Below are positions 9,112 through 19,906 of a stretch of DNA of 64,000 nucleotides, in pieces. Under the pieces are notes generated by a model. The model saw nothing but the letters and a program-made list of their open reading frames with translations. It made no database searches and had not been told where the DNA came from. The position numbers were made by a program, and so were the translations under genes. Each line of letters begins with the position of its first letter. Position 1 is the first letter of the stretch. The stretch lies in assembly GCA_964447205.1 (NCBI GenBank), contig CAYUSB010000007.1:152989-216988 (forward strand). The letters are read 5' to 3'. This DNA is from JAEUKH01 sp964447205 (GTDB lineage: Bacteria; Myxococcota_A; Polyangia; Polyangiales; Ga0077539).

Positions 9112-10563
9112 CTATTCGACCCCGACGGGGGAGGTGAAAGGCGGGGGGCGCACCGAGGGAGCCGCCTCGCGCGCGCGCCGGGTGGGGACGGGGGAGGTGG
9201 CCTCGGGGTCGAGCAGGAGGCTGGCCCCGTCCCAACGAAACAGCCCCCCGGAGAGCGTCTGTCCGTCGTCGGTGACCCACAGGACGGGCTTGTGCTCCAC
9301 GGCGATGGCTCCGGTGTCGATGTCGACCAGGGAGGGCGACCAGGTGCCGCTGTTGCCGTAGAAGATGCCCTCTTCCCACACGCCGTAGGGGGTGTGGGTG
9401 TGGCCGAAGATCACGGCCCGGGCGTTGTAGATGCGGGCGATGTCGCGGGCCCGGGCGGCGATGCGGCGGTAGTTGTCGTCGAGGCCGCGGGAGGGCGAGG
9501 CGAGCTCGTAGGCCACCATGAGGAAGGCGGCCCCGAGGGCCAGGGACACGGCCTTGCGGCTGCGGGTCACGAGGGGGGCGATCACGGCCCCGGTCGACAA
9601 CACCCCCAGCACCACCCGGTCGACATAGAACTCCCGCACCACCTTGTGCAGGACCTCGTCGGCGGGCGGGGCGAAGAGCCGGGCGTGTTCGGCCACCCGA
9701 TCGATGTCGGCCCCGGTCTCGCGGGCGGCGGCCTCGACGTCGCGGTGGAAGCGGTCGGTCGAGCCCGCGTCGCGCCCGAGGAAGGTCTGGGCCACGATGC
9801 GGAAGCTGCCCGCGAAGAAGGTCCAGGCCAGGGAGTGGTCGGTGCGGAGGTAGTGCTTGACCCAGTGGCGGACATACTCCGAGAAGGACATGTCCCAGGA
9901 GTCGTCGAAGTGGGGGTTCATCGTGCCGAGGCGGCTGCCGATGAGGCGGAAGGTGATCGAGCCCACGGTGGGGGCGATGGCCCGGTCGCGGCCGCGCTCG
10001 GGGGGCAGGAGGGGCCGCATCGGGTAACGAAACGAGCAGTAGGGGTCAAACTGGTTGCCGTGCTCGATGTGGATGCCCCCGGCGGTCTGGTGAAACCACG
10101 CCCGGAAGTGCACCGCGTCGCCGAAGCGGGGATGGCCCGCCGCGACCGAGAGCCGCTCGCGGATGCGCGTCCGCACCCGATCAAATCCGAGCTGGGGGTC
10201 GTGGTTGCCCGAGACGAACACGGCCGTGTGGCCCGCCCGGAGCCAGCGCCCCACGGACTGCACGTACCCCGGGTGGTCGTCGAAGATGCGCCCGATCAGC
10301 TCGACGGCCACGGGCTCGGTGCGGGGGAGGTCCTCGAACACCGCCGTCCCGTCGATGACCCGGCCCGCGTCGAAATCGAACAGGTCGCCGTTGAAGACCA
10401 GCTCGGCCTGGTCGCCGGGGGGGAGGCGCTCCAGGAGGTGGTCAATCAGGCCGACAAACTCCGCGTCGGGGAAGTAGGGCCGCTGGCGCCAGCGCATCCA
10501 GGGCCCGTCGGAGTGTACGGCCTCGCAGAGGTGAACGTCGGAGATCACCAGGGTGTGTTTCAT
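9112..10563 (-). CDS. Calcineurin-like metallophosphoesterase with a membrane segment
   Basis: A 483-residue protein with all the metallophosphoesterase motifs in order: SDVHL near the N-terminus, FNGDLFDFD, VSGNHDPQLG, EHGNQFD and FGHTHTPYG. These bind two metal ions. The arrangement recalls UDP-2,3-diacylglucosamine hydrolase (LpxH/LpxI-type activity), but the protein is about twice the length of LpxH. It also has a hydrophobic stretch of two probable helices (VVLGVLSTGAVIAPL, and a second with AAFLMVAYEL) before the last motif. The substrate is unassigned. The start is the ATG complementary to 10561-10563; the long upstream extension of the frame overlaps ettA and is rejected. The gene is divergent from ettA, leaving 78 bases for both promoters. 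Confidence 0.85.
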   Translation of the reverse strand: MKHTLVISDVHLCEAVHSDGPWMRWRQRPYFPDAEFVGLIDHLLERLPPGDQAELVFNGDLFDFDAGRVIDGTAVFEDLPRTEPVAVELIGRIFDDHPGYVQSVGRWLRAGHTAVFVSGNHDPQLGFDRVRTRIRERLSVAAGHPRFGDAVHFRAWFHQTAGGIHIEHGNQFDPYCSFRYPMRPLLPPERGRDRAIAPTVGSITFRLIGSRLGTMNPHFDDSWDMSFSEYVRHWVKHYLRTDHSLAWTFFAGSFRIVAQTFLGRDAGSTDRFHRDVEAAARETGADIDRVAEHARLFAPPADEVLHKVVREFYVDRVVLGVLSTGAVIAPLVTRSRKAVSLALGAAFLMVAYELASPSRGLDDNYRRIAARARDIARIYNARAVIFGHTHTPYGVWEEGIFYGNSGTWSPSLVDIDTGAIAVEHKPVLWVTDDGQTLSGGLFRWDGASLLLDPEATSPVPTRRAREAAPSVRPPPFTSPVGVE

Positions 10564-10641
10564 GACAGGGTCTCCCGGCGCAGGGTAGGGACGGGCCCGC
10601 GCGGAGTGTGATAAGGCCAGAGACCGTCGACGGAGAGGCTC

Positions 10642-12314
<1,673 letters not shown>

Positions 12315-12315
<1 letters not shown>

Positions 12316-13877
12316 TGCGCCTCGACGACCCCGGGTACACCCCCGCCCGCAAAGACATCGCCGCCCTCCTCGAGCGCCTCGCCGTGTGCTCCGACGACGA
12401 CGTGGGGCGCATCGAGCGCCTCGTCCTCGCCCACCCCGACGAGGCCTTCTCCCGAGCCGCGGCCCTCCTGCCCGAGGCCCGGGCCCCCTGGCGCGGCCGC
12501 CTCGCCGACGTCCTCGGCCGCGTCGCCGCCGCGTCGCCCACCCCGACCCGCTGGCGGCACATCGTCAGCCTCCTTGACGACACCGACCTCAAGGTCCGAC
12601 GCAACGCCGTGATCGCCCTCGGGCGGGCCGAGGACGTACGCGACGAGGCCGAGGCCGCGGTCCTGGGCTACTGGCACCGCGAGCCCCGGATCGATCACCG
12701 CCGTTCGGTCGCGGCCACCCTCGGGCGCATCGGGGGCGACGCGTCCCGAGGTCTCCTCGCCGCCGTGCAGACCGACGACACCCTCCTGCGGCGCGAGGTC
12801 GACCGGGCCCTTCTGCGGCTCGCCCGGGCCGTCCCGAGCGACGACCGACTCGATCCCAAGGCCGTTCCCGACCACCCCCTGGCCCTGCGCTATGCCTGCC
12901 GGGCGGGCTTCGAGGAGGTCCTCCGCGACGAGCTCCCGGCCGCGTGGTCGCCGCACCTCGGGCCCCCCGGGGTGGTCCTGGCCCGGGCGGCGGCGCCCCT
13001 GGAGGCCCTGTGGGCCCCGCGGTGTTTTACCGAGCTGTCGTTCGAGCTGCGCCCGCGGCGACGTCAGCCGGGCGACGACCTCGCCGAGCACGTGGCCGCC
13101 CTGATGACCAGCCCTGAGGCCACGGCCATCTTCGAGGCCTTCACCCGCGGGGCCCTGCGCTGGCGCCTCGTGTGGACCCGGGGAGGGCATCGACGGGCCC
13201 AGGTCGAGGCCGCCGAGCGGGCCGTCGGGCCGCGCCTGCCGGGCTCGGTCAACGACCCGCGGAGGGCCCTGTGGACCCTGGAGGTCGACGACGACCCCCG
13301 CGGGGTTCGGGCAATGCTCACCCCCTGGTGGGACGACACCCGCTTCGCCTACCGGGTGGCCGAGATGCCCGCGGCCTCGCACCCCACCGTGGCCGCGGCC
13401 CTCGTGCGCGTGGGCGAGGCCCGCCCCGACGACGTGGTGGTCGACCCCTTCTGCGGCACGGCCCTGGAGCTGATCGAGCGGGCCCGGCTCGGTCCGTACA
13501 AGAGCCTGCACGGCCGCGATCACGCCCCCGAGGCAGTGTCCAAGGCCCGGCGCAACCTCGCCGCGGCGGGGCTTCCCGAGGCCGTGGTGCAGGCCGGAGA
13601 CGCCTTCGACCCGCTGCCCCCGGGGGCCTCCCTGGTGATCACCAATCCGCCGTTGGGGTACCGGGTGGGCTTCGGGGCCCCGGCCGACCGGCTCCTCGTG
13701 CGCTTCGTCGAGCACGCGGCCCGGTCCCTCGTGTCGGGGGGGCGCCTCGTGTGGCTGTCGTCGGCGGCCGAGGCCACGGCCGAAGCCGGGCGCCGCGCGG
13801 GTCTGCGGCTGAGCCTGCGGCGGCGCATCGACCTCGCGGGGATGGCCGTCGAGCTGCAACGGATGGACAAACCCTGA
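12315..13877 (+). CDS. HEAT-repeat / RNA-methylase (class I SAM methyltransferase) fusion protein
   Basis: A 520-residue protein. Residues about 1-190 are helical repeats of HEAT type (DLKVRRNAVIALGRAED and similar). The C-terminal half is a class I methyltransferase of the UPF0020/THUMP-associated RNA N2-guanine family: SAM motif VVDPFCGTALELIE around 376-387, an acidic DHAPEAVSKARRNL, and catalytic NPPL at 444-447 (family consensus NPPY/NPPF/NPPL). The middle segment (200-330) could be a diverged THUMP-like RNA-binding region. The likely substrate is a tRNA or rRNA guanine (inference). It is translationally coupled to ettA, so both products may act on the translation machinery. The HEAT fusion is unusual. 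Confidence 0.8.
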
Positions 13878-13902
13878 GGAGATCAGTCCCCCCGGGCTGC
13901 CT

Positions 13903-14778
13903 TCACGGCCGGAGGGTCGCGCCCCAGGAGCCTGCCGTCCCCCGGGCCTGGACGGTCTGAAATCCCTGCGGAGTCTCAGCCCCGACCGCGCGGGCCTCGC
14001 CCCACAGGACGCCCTGGACCGCGGTCGCATCCGCCACGGTGACCACGGCCCGCCCGAGGGTCAGACCCCCCTCGACCAGGGCCCGGCCCACCGCCGCGAG
14101 CCATCCCTCCAGCCGGGCCGTCGCGTCAGCCCCCGCCGATATCTCCGCCCAGACCTCCGCCCGCTGTCGCAATCGTACGACGCCCGGGGCCCCCCCCAAG
14201 GTCCCGAGGGCCTCGGCGGCTGCGGCCAGTCCGTCGGCCTCGTCGCGCCCGGCGACCCACAGGCCGCCCGCGGGTTCTGGCAGTCGGCCGAAGCCCCGGT
14301 CGGTCCAGGGCTCTGGGGCACAGGCCGCCGGGGCCAGGGCGGCCCGATGCACCGCGTACGGAACCCCCTCCGGGTCGTGCAGGCCGGGGTCCAGGGCGAG
14401 GAGGGGGTCGAGGGCGAAGGCCCGGTCCCGCAGCCCCGGGTGGGGAATCGTCAACCCCGCCGACGACCACCGGCCCCGATCGCACCATAAGAGGTCGATG
14501 TCGAGGGTGCGGGGGCCCCATCGTGCGTCCCGGGTGCGTCCGAGGTCGGTCTCGACGCCCTGAGTGAGAGCGAGGAGCCCTTCGGGCGACAGGGGGGTGT
14601 CTATCTCCAGGGCGGCGTTGAGGTAGGGGGGCTGGGCGGGTCCGAGGGGGGCGGTCTGCCACACGGGAGAGGGCCGCACCCCGGTGACCTCGGGGGCCTG
14701 GGCGAGGCGTGCGGCCGCGGTCCGCAGGAAGGACGCGCGGCTGCCGAGGTTGGATCCGAGGCCGAGGAGGACGCGCAT
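13903..14778 (-). CDS. folK: 2-amino-4-hydroxy-6-hydroxymethyldihydropteridine pyrophosphokinase (HPPK) with a C-terminal extension
   Basis: Residues 1-165 are HPPK, which transfers pyrophosphate from ATP to the pterin in folate synthesis: GLGSNLG at the N-terminus, YLNAALEIDT, GRTRDARWGPRTLDIDLL with the two Mg-binding Asp, and IPHPGLRDRAFALDPLL. I start at the ATG complementary to 14776-14778 (291 aa), directly before VLLGLGSNLG. Standard HPPK is about 160 residues; here about 125 extra residues follow (for example VWAEISAGADATARLEGWL and RAVVTVADATAVQGVLWGE). I cannot assign that part to a family. folP lies 9 kb away in the ftsH cluster. The gene is divergent from the MBL-fold gene, with a 98-base shared upstream region. 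Confidence 0.9.
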   Translation of the reverse strand: MRVLLGLGSNLGSRASFLRTAAARLAQAPEVTGVRPSPVWQTAPLGPAQPPYLNAALEIDTPLSPEGLLALTQGVETDLGRTRDARWGPRTLDIDLLWCDRGRWSSAGLTIPHPGLRDRAFALDPLLALDPGLHDPEGVPYAVHRAALAPAACAPEPWTDRGFGRLPEPAGGLWVAGRDEADGLAAAAEALGTLGGAPGVVRLRQRAEVWAEISAGADATARLEGWLAAVGRALVEGGLTLGRAVVTVADATAVQGVLWGEARAVGAETPQGFQTVQARGTAGSWGATLRP

Positions 14779-14876
14779 GGAAGGGGGAGAGTGCGGGAGG
14801 GGGTGTCGCACGTTCGGCCCGGAGGTGTCGATGTTGTCCGTGCGTCGCGTCGTGGAGAGACTATCCTCGGGCCGCG

Positions 14877-15779
14877 ATGCCCCTGCGCACGATTCACAAC
14901 CCCGGGATGCCCCTGCGCCTGCGCCTCGCGGGCCTGGAGCTCGACGCCTTTGGGGTGTCGGGTCTGGCGAGTTATGTCCTGGCCCCGGAGTTTGACGCCT
15001 GCTTCGACCTCGGCCACTGCGCCCTTGAGGCCGCCCACCTGCGCCACGTCTTCCTGTCCCACGTCCACCAGGACCACGCCGGGGGTGTGCCCCGGCACGT
15101 CTCCCTGCGTCGGATGTTGGGGGCCCGGCCCTCGCGCATCTACTGCCCGGCCAGGAGCGCCGACGCCCTGGCCGAGGTCCTGCGGGCCTTCGACGCGATG
15201 GAGGAGAAACACGACGAGGCCGATCCCGCGGGGCTCATCACGGGGGTCGACCCGGGCGATCGTATCGCCCTGCGCGGGCGGTTTACGGTCGAGGCCTTCG
15301 AGGTCGATCACCGCATCACCTCCGTGGGGTACACCGTGGTCGAGCATCGCCGGGTGCTCAAGCCGGCCTGGGTGGGGGTTCCTGGGGCCGAGATCGCCGC
15401 CGCCCGGGAGGAGGGCGTGACCGTGCACGACGTGGTCGACCATCGACGGTTTACGTACGTGGGCGACAGCACCCCCGAGACCCTGTGGCGGCACCCCGAG
15501 CTCGGGCAGAGCGAGGTTCTCTTCGTCGAGGCCACCCACCTGCCCGGGACCCCGCGGAGCGCCAGCGATCGGTGGGGTCACACCCACTTCGAGTCCCTGA
15601 TGGAGTGGCTCGTGGACGCGGGCGAGGGGCTCGCGTGCAAACACGTGGTCATCAAACACTTCTCGATGAAGTACCGGCGCGAAGACGTCCGGGCCGCGTG
15701 GGCCCTGTTACCCCCCGAAATCCGGTCGCGGGTGACCATGTTGATGCAGGGGGCCGAAGGGTCCCAAGAGGCGGGCTAG
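14877..15779 (+). CDS. MBL-fold metallohydrolase, RNase Z-like
   Basis: A 300-residue metallo-beta-lactamase-fold enzyme. Metal ligands are visible in LSHVHQDHAGG (HxHxDH), in VDHRITSVGYTV (the PxDH..xSxGY-like RNase Z element), in YVGDSTPETL and in FVEATHL, and the terminal ligand is in WGHTHFES. The pattern is that of the RNase Z / ElaC branch, which cleaves tRNA 3' trailers, but the typical RNase Z exosite cannot be confirmed by eye. A different phosphodiesterase or hydrolase role is therefore possible. ATG 14877 is chosen because motif-bearing sequence begins soon after; a TATCCT hexamer at 14862-14867 could be a -10 element. Confidence 0.82.
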   Translation: MPLRTIHNPGMPLRLRLAGLELDAFGVSGLASYVLAPEFDACFDLGHCALEAAHLRHVFLSHVHQDHAGGVPRHVSLRRMLGARPSRIYCPARSADALAEVLRAFDAMEEKHDEADPAGLITGVDPGDRIALRGRFTVEAFEVDHRITSVGYTVVEHRRVLKPAWVGVPGAEIAAAREEGVTVHDVVDHRRFTYVGDSTPETLWRHPELGQSEVLFVEATHLPGTPRSASDRWGHTHFESLMEWLVDAGEGLACKHVVIKHFSMKYRREDVRAAWALLPPEIRSRVTMLMQGAEGSQEAG

Positions 15780-15804
15780 TGGCCCCCAACGAGGGAGAGG
15801 GTCG

Positions 15805-16746
15805 ATGCAAAGGGTGCTGATCACGGGAGGGGCCGGATTCATCGGGCACCACCTGGCCATCGCGTGGGGCCGGCGGGGGGCCGAGGTGATCCTCCTCGAC
15901 AACTTTCGTACCGGCCGGCGGGAGAACGTAGCCGCCGTCCGGGCCGCCCTGGGCGACGCGGGGGTGACCCTGGTGGAGGGCAGCATCACCGACCCCGACG
16001 CCGTCGCCCAGGCCATGGAGGGGTGCTCCCTCGTGCATCACCTGGCCGCCCAGGTGAGCGTGCCCGAGAGCGTGGCCCGCCCCCTGGAGTGCGTCGAGAT
16101 CAACGTCCACGGGCTCCTCACGGTCCTCGACGTCGCCAAGGCCCGGGGGGTGAGCCGGGTGGTCTTCTCGTCGAGCGCCGCGGTGTACGGCGACGACCCC
16201 CGGAGCCCCAAGACCGAGGACATGGCCCCATCCCCGAAGTCCCCCTACGGGATCACCAAACTCGACGGCGAGTACTACCTCCGGATGTACGCCGAGATGC
16301 ACGGCCTGCCCGGGGTGAGCCTGCGGTATTTCAACGTCTTCGGGCCCCGGCAAGACCCCCGGAGCGTGTACGCCGCGGCCGTTCCGATCTTCGTCGAGCG
16401 GGCCCGCCAGGGGTTGCCCCTCACGATCTTCGGCGATGGCGGCCAGACGCGCGATTTCGTCTATGTCGAAGACGTCGCCGCGGCCAACATCCTCGCGGCC
16501 ACCCACCCCGAGGCGGGCAAAGGAGAGGTCTTCAACGTCGCCCAGGGGGGGGTCACCACCATCGCCGAGCTGGCCCGCACCATCGTGTCCCTCACCGGCA
16601 GCACGAGCCCGGTAGAGTTTGGCCCCGAGCGCCCCGGCGACATCCGGCACAGCCGGGCCGACATCACCCGGATCCGTCAGGGCCTCGGGTTCGACCCCCA
16701 GACCTCCCTCGAAGAGGGCCTGCGGCGCAGCCTCGAAGGGGTCTGA
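15805..16746 (+). CDS. NAD-dependent epimerase/dehydratase (UDP-glucose 4-epimerase family)
   Basis: A 313-residue extended short-chain dehydrogenase. The Rossmann nucleotide-binding motif GGAGFIGHHL is at the N-terminus, with acidic LLDNFRTGRREN after strand 2. The catalytic triad is visible as SSSAAVYG (Ser) and Tyr148-x3-Lys152 in YGITK. RYFNVFGPRQDP and FGDGGQTRDFVYVEDV are typical of UDP-hexose 4-epimerases and related sugar-nucleotide enzymes. The exact sugar cannot be fixed from sequence; UDP-Glc/Gal, UDP-GlcA or a dTDP sugar are possible. AGGGAGAGGG gives a ribosome binding site ahead of ATG 15805. Probable role: precursor supply for surface polysaccharide. Confidence 0.9.
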   Translation: MQRVLITGGAGFIGHHLAIAWGRRGAEVILLDNFRTGRRENVAAVRAALGDAGVTLVEGSITDPDAVAQAMEGCSLVHHLAAQVSVPESVARPLECVEINVHGLLTVLDVAKARGVSRVVFSSSAAVYGDDPRSPKTEDMAPSPKSPYGITKLDGEYYLRMYAEMHGLPGVSLRYFNVFGPRQDPRSVYAAAVPIFVERARQGLPLTIFGDGGQTRDFVYVEDVAAANILAATHPEAGKGEVFNVAQGGVTTIAELARTIVSLTGSTSPVEFGPERPGDIRHSRADITRIRQGLGFDPQTSLEEGLRRSLEGV

Positions 16747-16902
16747 GATTTCCATGCTTTCCCCGATGGTTACGACGTCATCTCAGAGGTGCCGTCTCAG
16801 CCTGTCTCAGGGCCTGAGGGCAGGTCTCTACGACGTGCCGCCCGGGGTTGAGATGGCGTCGCTGCGATGTGGCTGCAACGGATCGTACGGCCAGGGATTG
16901 TC

Positions 16903-17967
16903 ATGAAGCGCGTGGTGGTCGGGATGAGCGGGGGGGTCGACTCGTCGGCGGCGGCCCTGCTCCTGCAGGAGGCGGGGTGGGAGGTGGTGGGGGTCACCCT
17001 GCACCTCTGGGATTATGTTCAGGAGGGGCACGCGGGGCGATGCTGCGCCCCGGAAGATCAGTACGACGCCGCCCGGGTCTGCGAGGCCCTCGGGATCGCC
17101 CACTACACCTTCGACCGCAAGGCCCTGTTCAAGGCCCGGGTGGTCGACCGGTTTGTGGCCGACTACGCCGCGGGGCGCACGCCGTCGCCGTGTGTTCGTT
17201 GCAACGAGTCGGTGAAGCTCGGGCCCCTCCTGGAGATCGCCCGGCGTCTCGGGGCCTCCCACGTGGCCACCGGGCACTACGCCCGGGTCGAGGCCGACGG
17301 CGACGGGGTGTCCCTCCGGGTCGGGGTCGACGCCCGCAAAGACCAGTCGTACTTCCTGTGGGCCTCGCCGCAGGAAGCCCTCCAGGCCCTGGTCCTCCCC
17401 CTCGGGGAGATGACCAAGGACCAGGTGCGGGCCGTGGCGGCCCGGGCGGGCCTGGCCAACGCGGCCAAACCCGACTCCACCGACCTGTGTTTCGTCGAGG
17501 GCGGGAGCTACGCCGACTTCATCGCCCGACACCTGCCCGGCCCCTCCCGCCCCGGCCCCATCGAGTCCCCCGACGGAACCCCCCTCGGGACCCACGAGGG
17601 CGTCCATCGGTTTACGGTCGGTCAACGTCGCGGCGTGGGGGCCGGCGGGGCTCCGCGGTACGTCCTGCGCATCGTCGCCGACCGTGGGGCCGTGGTGGTG
17701 GGTGACGCCGTCGAAGCGAGCCGGGTCGGGGCCGAGGTCGAGGAGTTTCGGTGGCTGTCGACCCTGCGCCCCGCGCACGTGGTGGCCCGGCTGCGGTACC
17801 GGCACCCTGGCGTCGAGGCCCGGGTGATCGACCGCGGCGACGGGCGGGTGAGGCTTGAATTTGAGGTTCCCCAGCGGGGGGTGGCCCCGGGGCAGGCGGC
17901 GGTCTTGTACGTCGGCGATCGGGTGGTGGGCGGCGGGTACATCGCCCCCGAGGTGGGTGCGGCATGA
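16903..17967 (+). CDS. mnmA: tRNA-specific 2-thiouridylase MnmA
   Basis: MnmA makes the 2-thio group of U34 in tRNA-Lys, Glu and Gln. The 354-residue protein begins with the PP-loop ATP pyrophosphatase motif GMSGGVDSSAAAL. The catalytic cysteine pair is Cys100 (CVRCNESVK) and Cys196 (STDLCFVEG). ATGHYAR and KDQSYFLW are further family marks, and the C-terminal beta-barrel (HRFTVGQRRGVG) is present. I start at ATG 16903, immediately before the core; the frame runs 12 codons further upstream to another ATG. It heads a string of genes joined by 4-bp overlaps (to 21086) that are mostly RNA-modification enzymes. The 156 bases upstream (16747-16902) presumably hold the promoter, but no clear elements were found. 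Confidence 0.96.
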   Translation: MKRVVVGMSGGVDSSAAALLLQEAGWEVVGVTLHLWDYVQEGHAGRCCAPEDQYDAARVCEALGIAHYTFDRKALFKARVVDRFVADYAAGRTPSPCVRCNESVKLGPLLEIARRLGASHVATGHYARVEADGDGVSLRVGVDARKDQSYFLWASPQEALQALVLPLGEMTKDQVRAVAARAGLANAAKPDSTDLCFVEGGSYADFIARHLPGPSRPGPIESPDGTPLGTHEGVHRFTVGQRRGVGAGGAPRYVLRIVADRGAVVVGDAVEASRVGAEVEEFRWLSTLRPAHVVARLRYRHPGVEARVIDRGDGRVRLEFEVPQRGVAPGQAAVLYVGDRVVGGGYIAPEVGAA

Positions 17968-18650
17968 CGCCGGGGGGGCGGCCGGGCTATGGTCGGCGGG
18001 TGCATCCGCCCCGCGTCGTCACCTTCCTCGCCATGTTGGGCCTCGTCCTCGGGGGGGGGTGCACCGTGGGGGAGGGCGTCGGCAGCGTCCGGGGGCAGCT
18101 CCGGGTGCCCATCTGCGAGATCGACAACGACCACTTCGACCTGCAGCCGAGGTTCTACGGGGCCGAGTGGCAGCAGGGGTCCCTGGCCATCCACATCTCT
18201 CAGGGCGGCGACACGGGGGAGTTTAGCGACGAGCTGGTCCTGCGGGTCGACGACACGGCCTACGTCGCCGCCCACCTCAACGAGCGCATCGCGGTGGGGC
18301 CCCCCCAGGCCGCCCCTGTCCAGGCCGTCCTCCGGCTCAATCGCACCTGCGGGCGGCAGTCCATCACCCGCTACGCCCCCAACGTGGGCCTCGAGGCCGT
18401 GCGGGGGTACGTGGTCTTCCAGTCGGTGTACCGCGGAGACCCGGGGGCCGACGCCACCGGTCGGCTCATTCACATCTCCGAGATGTCCCTGGCCCTGCGC
18501 GACCCCCGGCTCGTACAAAACGTCCGCCTCGATCGACCCATCCCCGAGGGTCCCCGGGAGCCCCCGCTCCTGCCGGAGACCCGGGCCGACCTGGAGGGTG
18601 AATTGCAGTTCTATTTCTCGCGAGGGCGCCCTGCGCAACGGTTTCAATGA
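17964..18650 (+). CDS. Hypothetical lipoprotein embedded in the RNA-modification operon
   Basis: A 228-residue protein whose ATG overlaps the mnmA stop (ATGA). An alternative GTG at 18000 would remove 12 residues and leave a neater signal peptide, VHPPRVVTFLAMLGLVLGGGC. The Cys after LGGG is a probable lipidation site, although GGGC is not a strict lipobox. The mature part is beta-rich with two further Cys (VPICEID and NRTCGRQ). It contains no motif I recognise. Its end overlaps rlmD by 4 bases. A run of nine G (18051-18059) encodes part of the signal peptide. The function is unknown, and its place between cytoplasmic RNA modification genes is odd. Confidence 0.8.
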   Translation: MTPGGRPGYGRRVHPPRVVTFLAMLGLVLGGGCTVGEGVGSVRGQLRVPICEIDNDHFDLQPRFYGAEWQQGSLAIHISQGGDTGEFSDELVLRVDDTAYVAAHLNERIAVGPPQAAPVQAVLRLNRTCGRQSITRYAPNVGLEAVRGYVVFQSVYRGDPGADATGRLIHISEMSLALRDPRLVQNVRLDRPIPEGPREPPLLPETRADLEGELQFYFSRGRPAQRFQ

Positions 18651-19906
18651 CGGATCTCGGGCATCAGGTGACGGTCGAGCGGCTCGCCCAGTCGGGCGAA
18701 GGGGTCGTGCGGCTCGACGGGCAGACCTTTGGGCTCGGGGGCACCCTGCCGGGGGAGGTTCTGCGGGTGCGTCGGGAGGGGGCGGCCTTGCACCTCCTGG
18801 CCCTGGAGACCCCTTCGCCCGAGCGGGTCGAGGCCCGGTGCCCTGTGGTGGCCCGGTGCGGAGGCTGCACCTGGCAACACGCCTCGGCCGGGGCCCAACG
18901 CGACGCTCGCCTGGCCATGCTGGCCAAGGCCCTCCCGGCGCCCCTGCGGGCCCTCCCCGTGGCCTACACGGCCTCGGAGGTCCGGTACGGGTGGCGCACC
19001 CGGACCCGCCTGGCCTGGAGGGTCTTGCGGGCCGGGGGGGTGGTCCTGGGGTATCGGGCCCGGTCCCAGCGGGAGGTGGTCGATGTCCCCGGGTGTCCGG
19101 TTCTGCATCCGCGCCTGGAGGCCGTCCTGGAGACCCTCCGGGCGGGTCTGTCTGAGGTCGGATCGGGCGGAGAGGTCAACCTGGCCCTCGGGCACGCAGA
19201 GACCCCGGTGGTGAGCATCCACCCCGCGGGGGTCCTCGGGCCCCGGGCCTACCTCCTGCCCGAGGCCCTGTGCGGTCAGGGGTTTGCGGGCGCGGCCCTG
19301 TGGCCCGAAGGGGTCACGGCGGGAGTCCTCGCGGGCGATCCCCGCCCCGTGGTGCAGGGCCCCGACGGGGCTCCCCTCGTGCTGGGGATCGACGGGTTTG
19401 GACAGGCCCACTCCACCCTCAACCCGGCCCTGGCCGCGGCGGTGGCCGGGGCCTGCGCGGCCGAGGGCAGGTCGGTCCTGGAGCTGCACGCGGGGGCGGG
19501 GAATTTTACCGTGATGTTGGCTCCCATGGCCCGCAAGGTCGCGGCCGTCGAGACCCACCCCGGGTCGGTCGAGGCCCTGCAGGCCAACCTCGCCGCCCGC
19601 GGGCTCGGCGAGCGGGTGACGGTGCGCAGGGAGAGCGCCGAGGAGGCCGTAGGGCGTGGGGTCCGGGCCGACGTGGTGCTCCTCGACCCGCCCCGGAGCG
19701 GGGCCCGCGAGGTGTGCGAGGCCCTGGCTCGCAAGCCCGTCCGGCGCGTGGTGTATGTGAGCTGCGACCCGAGCACCCTCGGGCGCGACCTCGGGGTCCT
19801 CTCGGCGGTGTATGGGGTGGAGTCGATTCAGGCCTGGGAGATGTTTCCGCACACCCCCCACGTCGAGTGCGTGGTGACCCTCACGGGGCGGCGAGGGGGA
19901 CCGTGA
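18647..19906 (+). CDS. rlmD: 23S rRNA (uracil-5-)-methyltransferase, RumA/RlmD family
   Basis: A 419-residue SAM-dependent uracil-C5 methyltransferase. An N-terminal TRAM-like domain (residues 5-55) is followed by the iron-sulfur ligands of RumA type: CPVVARCGGC (C-x5-C-x2-C) and a later Cys in VPGCPVLHP. The SAM motif is VLELHAGAGNFT. Motif IV is VLLDPPRSGA and the catalytic Cys lies in YVSCDPSTLGRDL. This is the RlmD/RlmC/TrmA superfamily. The iron-sulfur cluster argues for the RlmD or RlmCD branch over TrmA, but the exact target U (1939, 747 or both) cannot be told by eye. It overlaps neighbours by 4 bases on both sides. Confidence 0.9.
   Translation: MTDLGHQVTVERLAQSGEGVVRLDGQTFGLGGTLPGEVLRVRREGAALHLLALETPSPERVEARCPVVARCGGCTWQHASAGAQRDARLAMLAKALPAPLRALPVAYTASEVRYGWRTRTRLAWRVLRAGGVVLGYRARSQREVVDVPGCPVLHPRLEAVLETLRAGLSEVGSGGEVNLALGHAETPVVSIHPAGVLGPRAYLLPEALCGQGFAGAALWPEGVTAGVLAGDPRPVVQGPDGAPLVLGIDGFGQAHSTLNPALAAAVAGACAAEGRSVLELHAGAGNFTVMLAPMARKVAAVETHPGSVEALQANLAARGLGERVTVRRESAEEAVGRGVRADVVLLDPPRSGAREVCEALARKPVRRVVYVSCDPSTLGRDLGVLSAVYGVESIQAWEMFPHTPHVECVVTLTGRRGGP

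Noticed and set aside
18051..18059. A run of nine G in a lipoprotein signal sequence as a phase-variation switch.
   Set aside because: An equal G9 run occurs at 21605-21613 inside ftsH, where frameshifting would be harmful, so such tracts are probably just a result of GGG codon preference.
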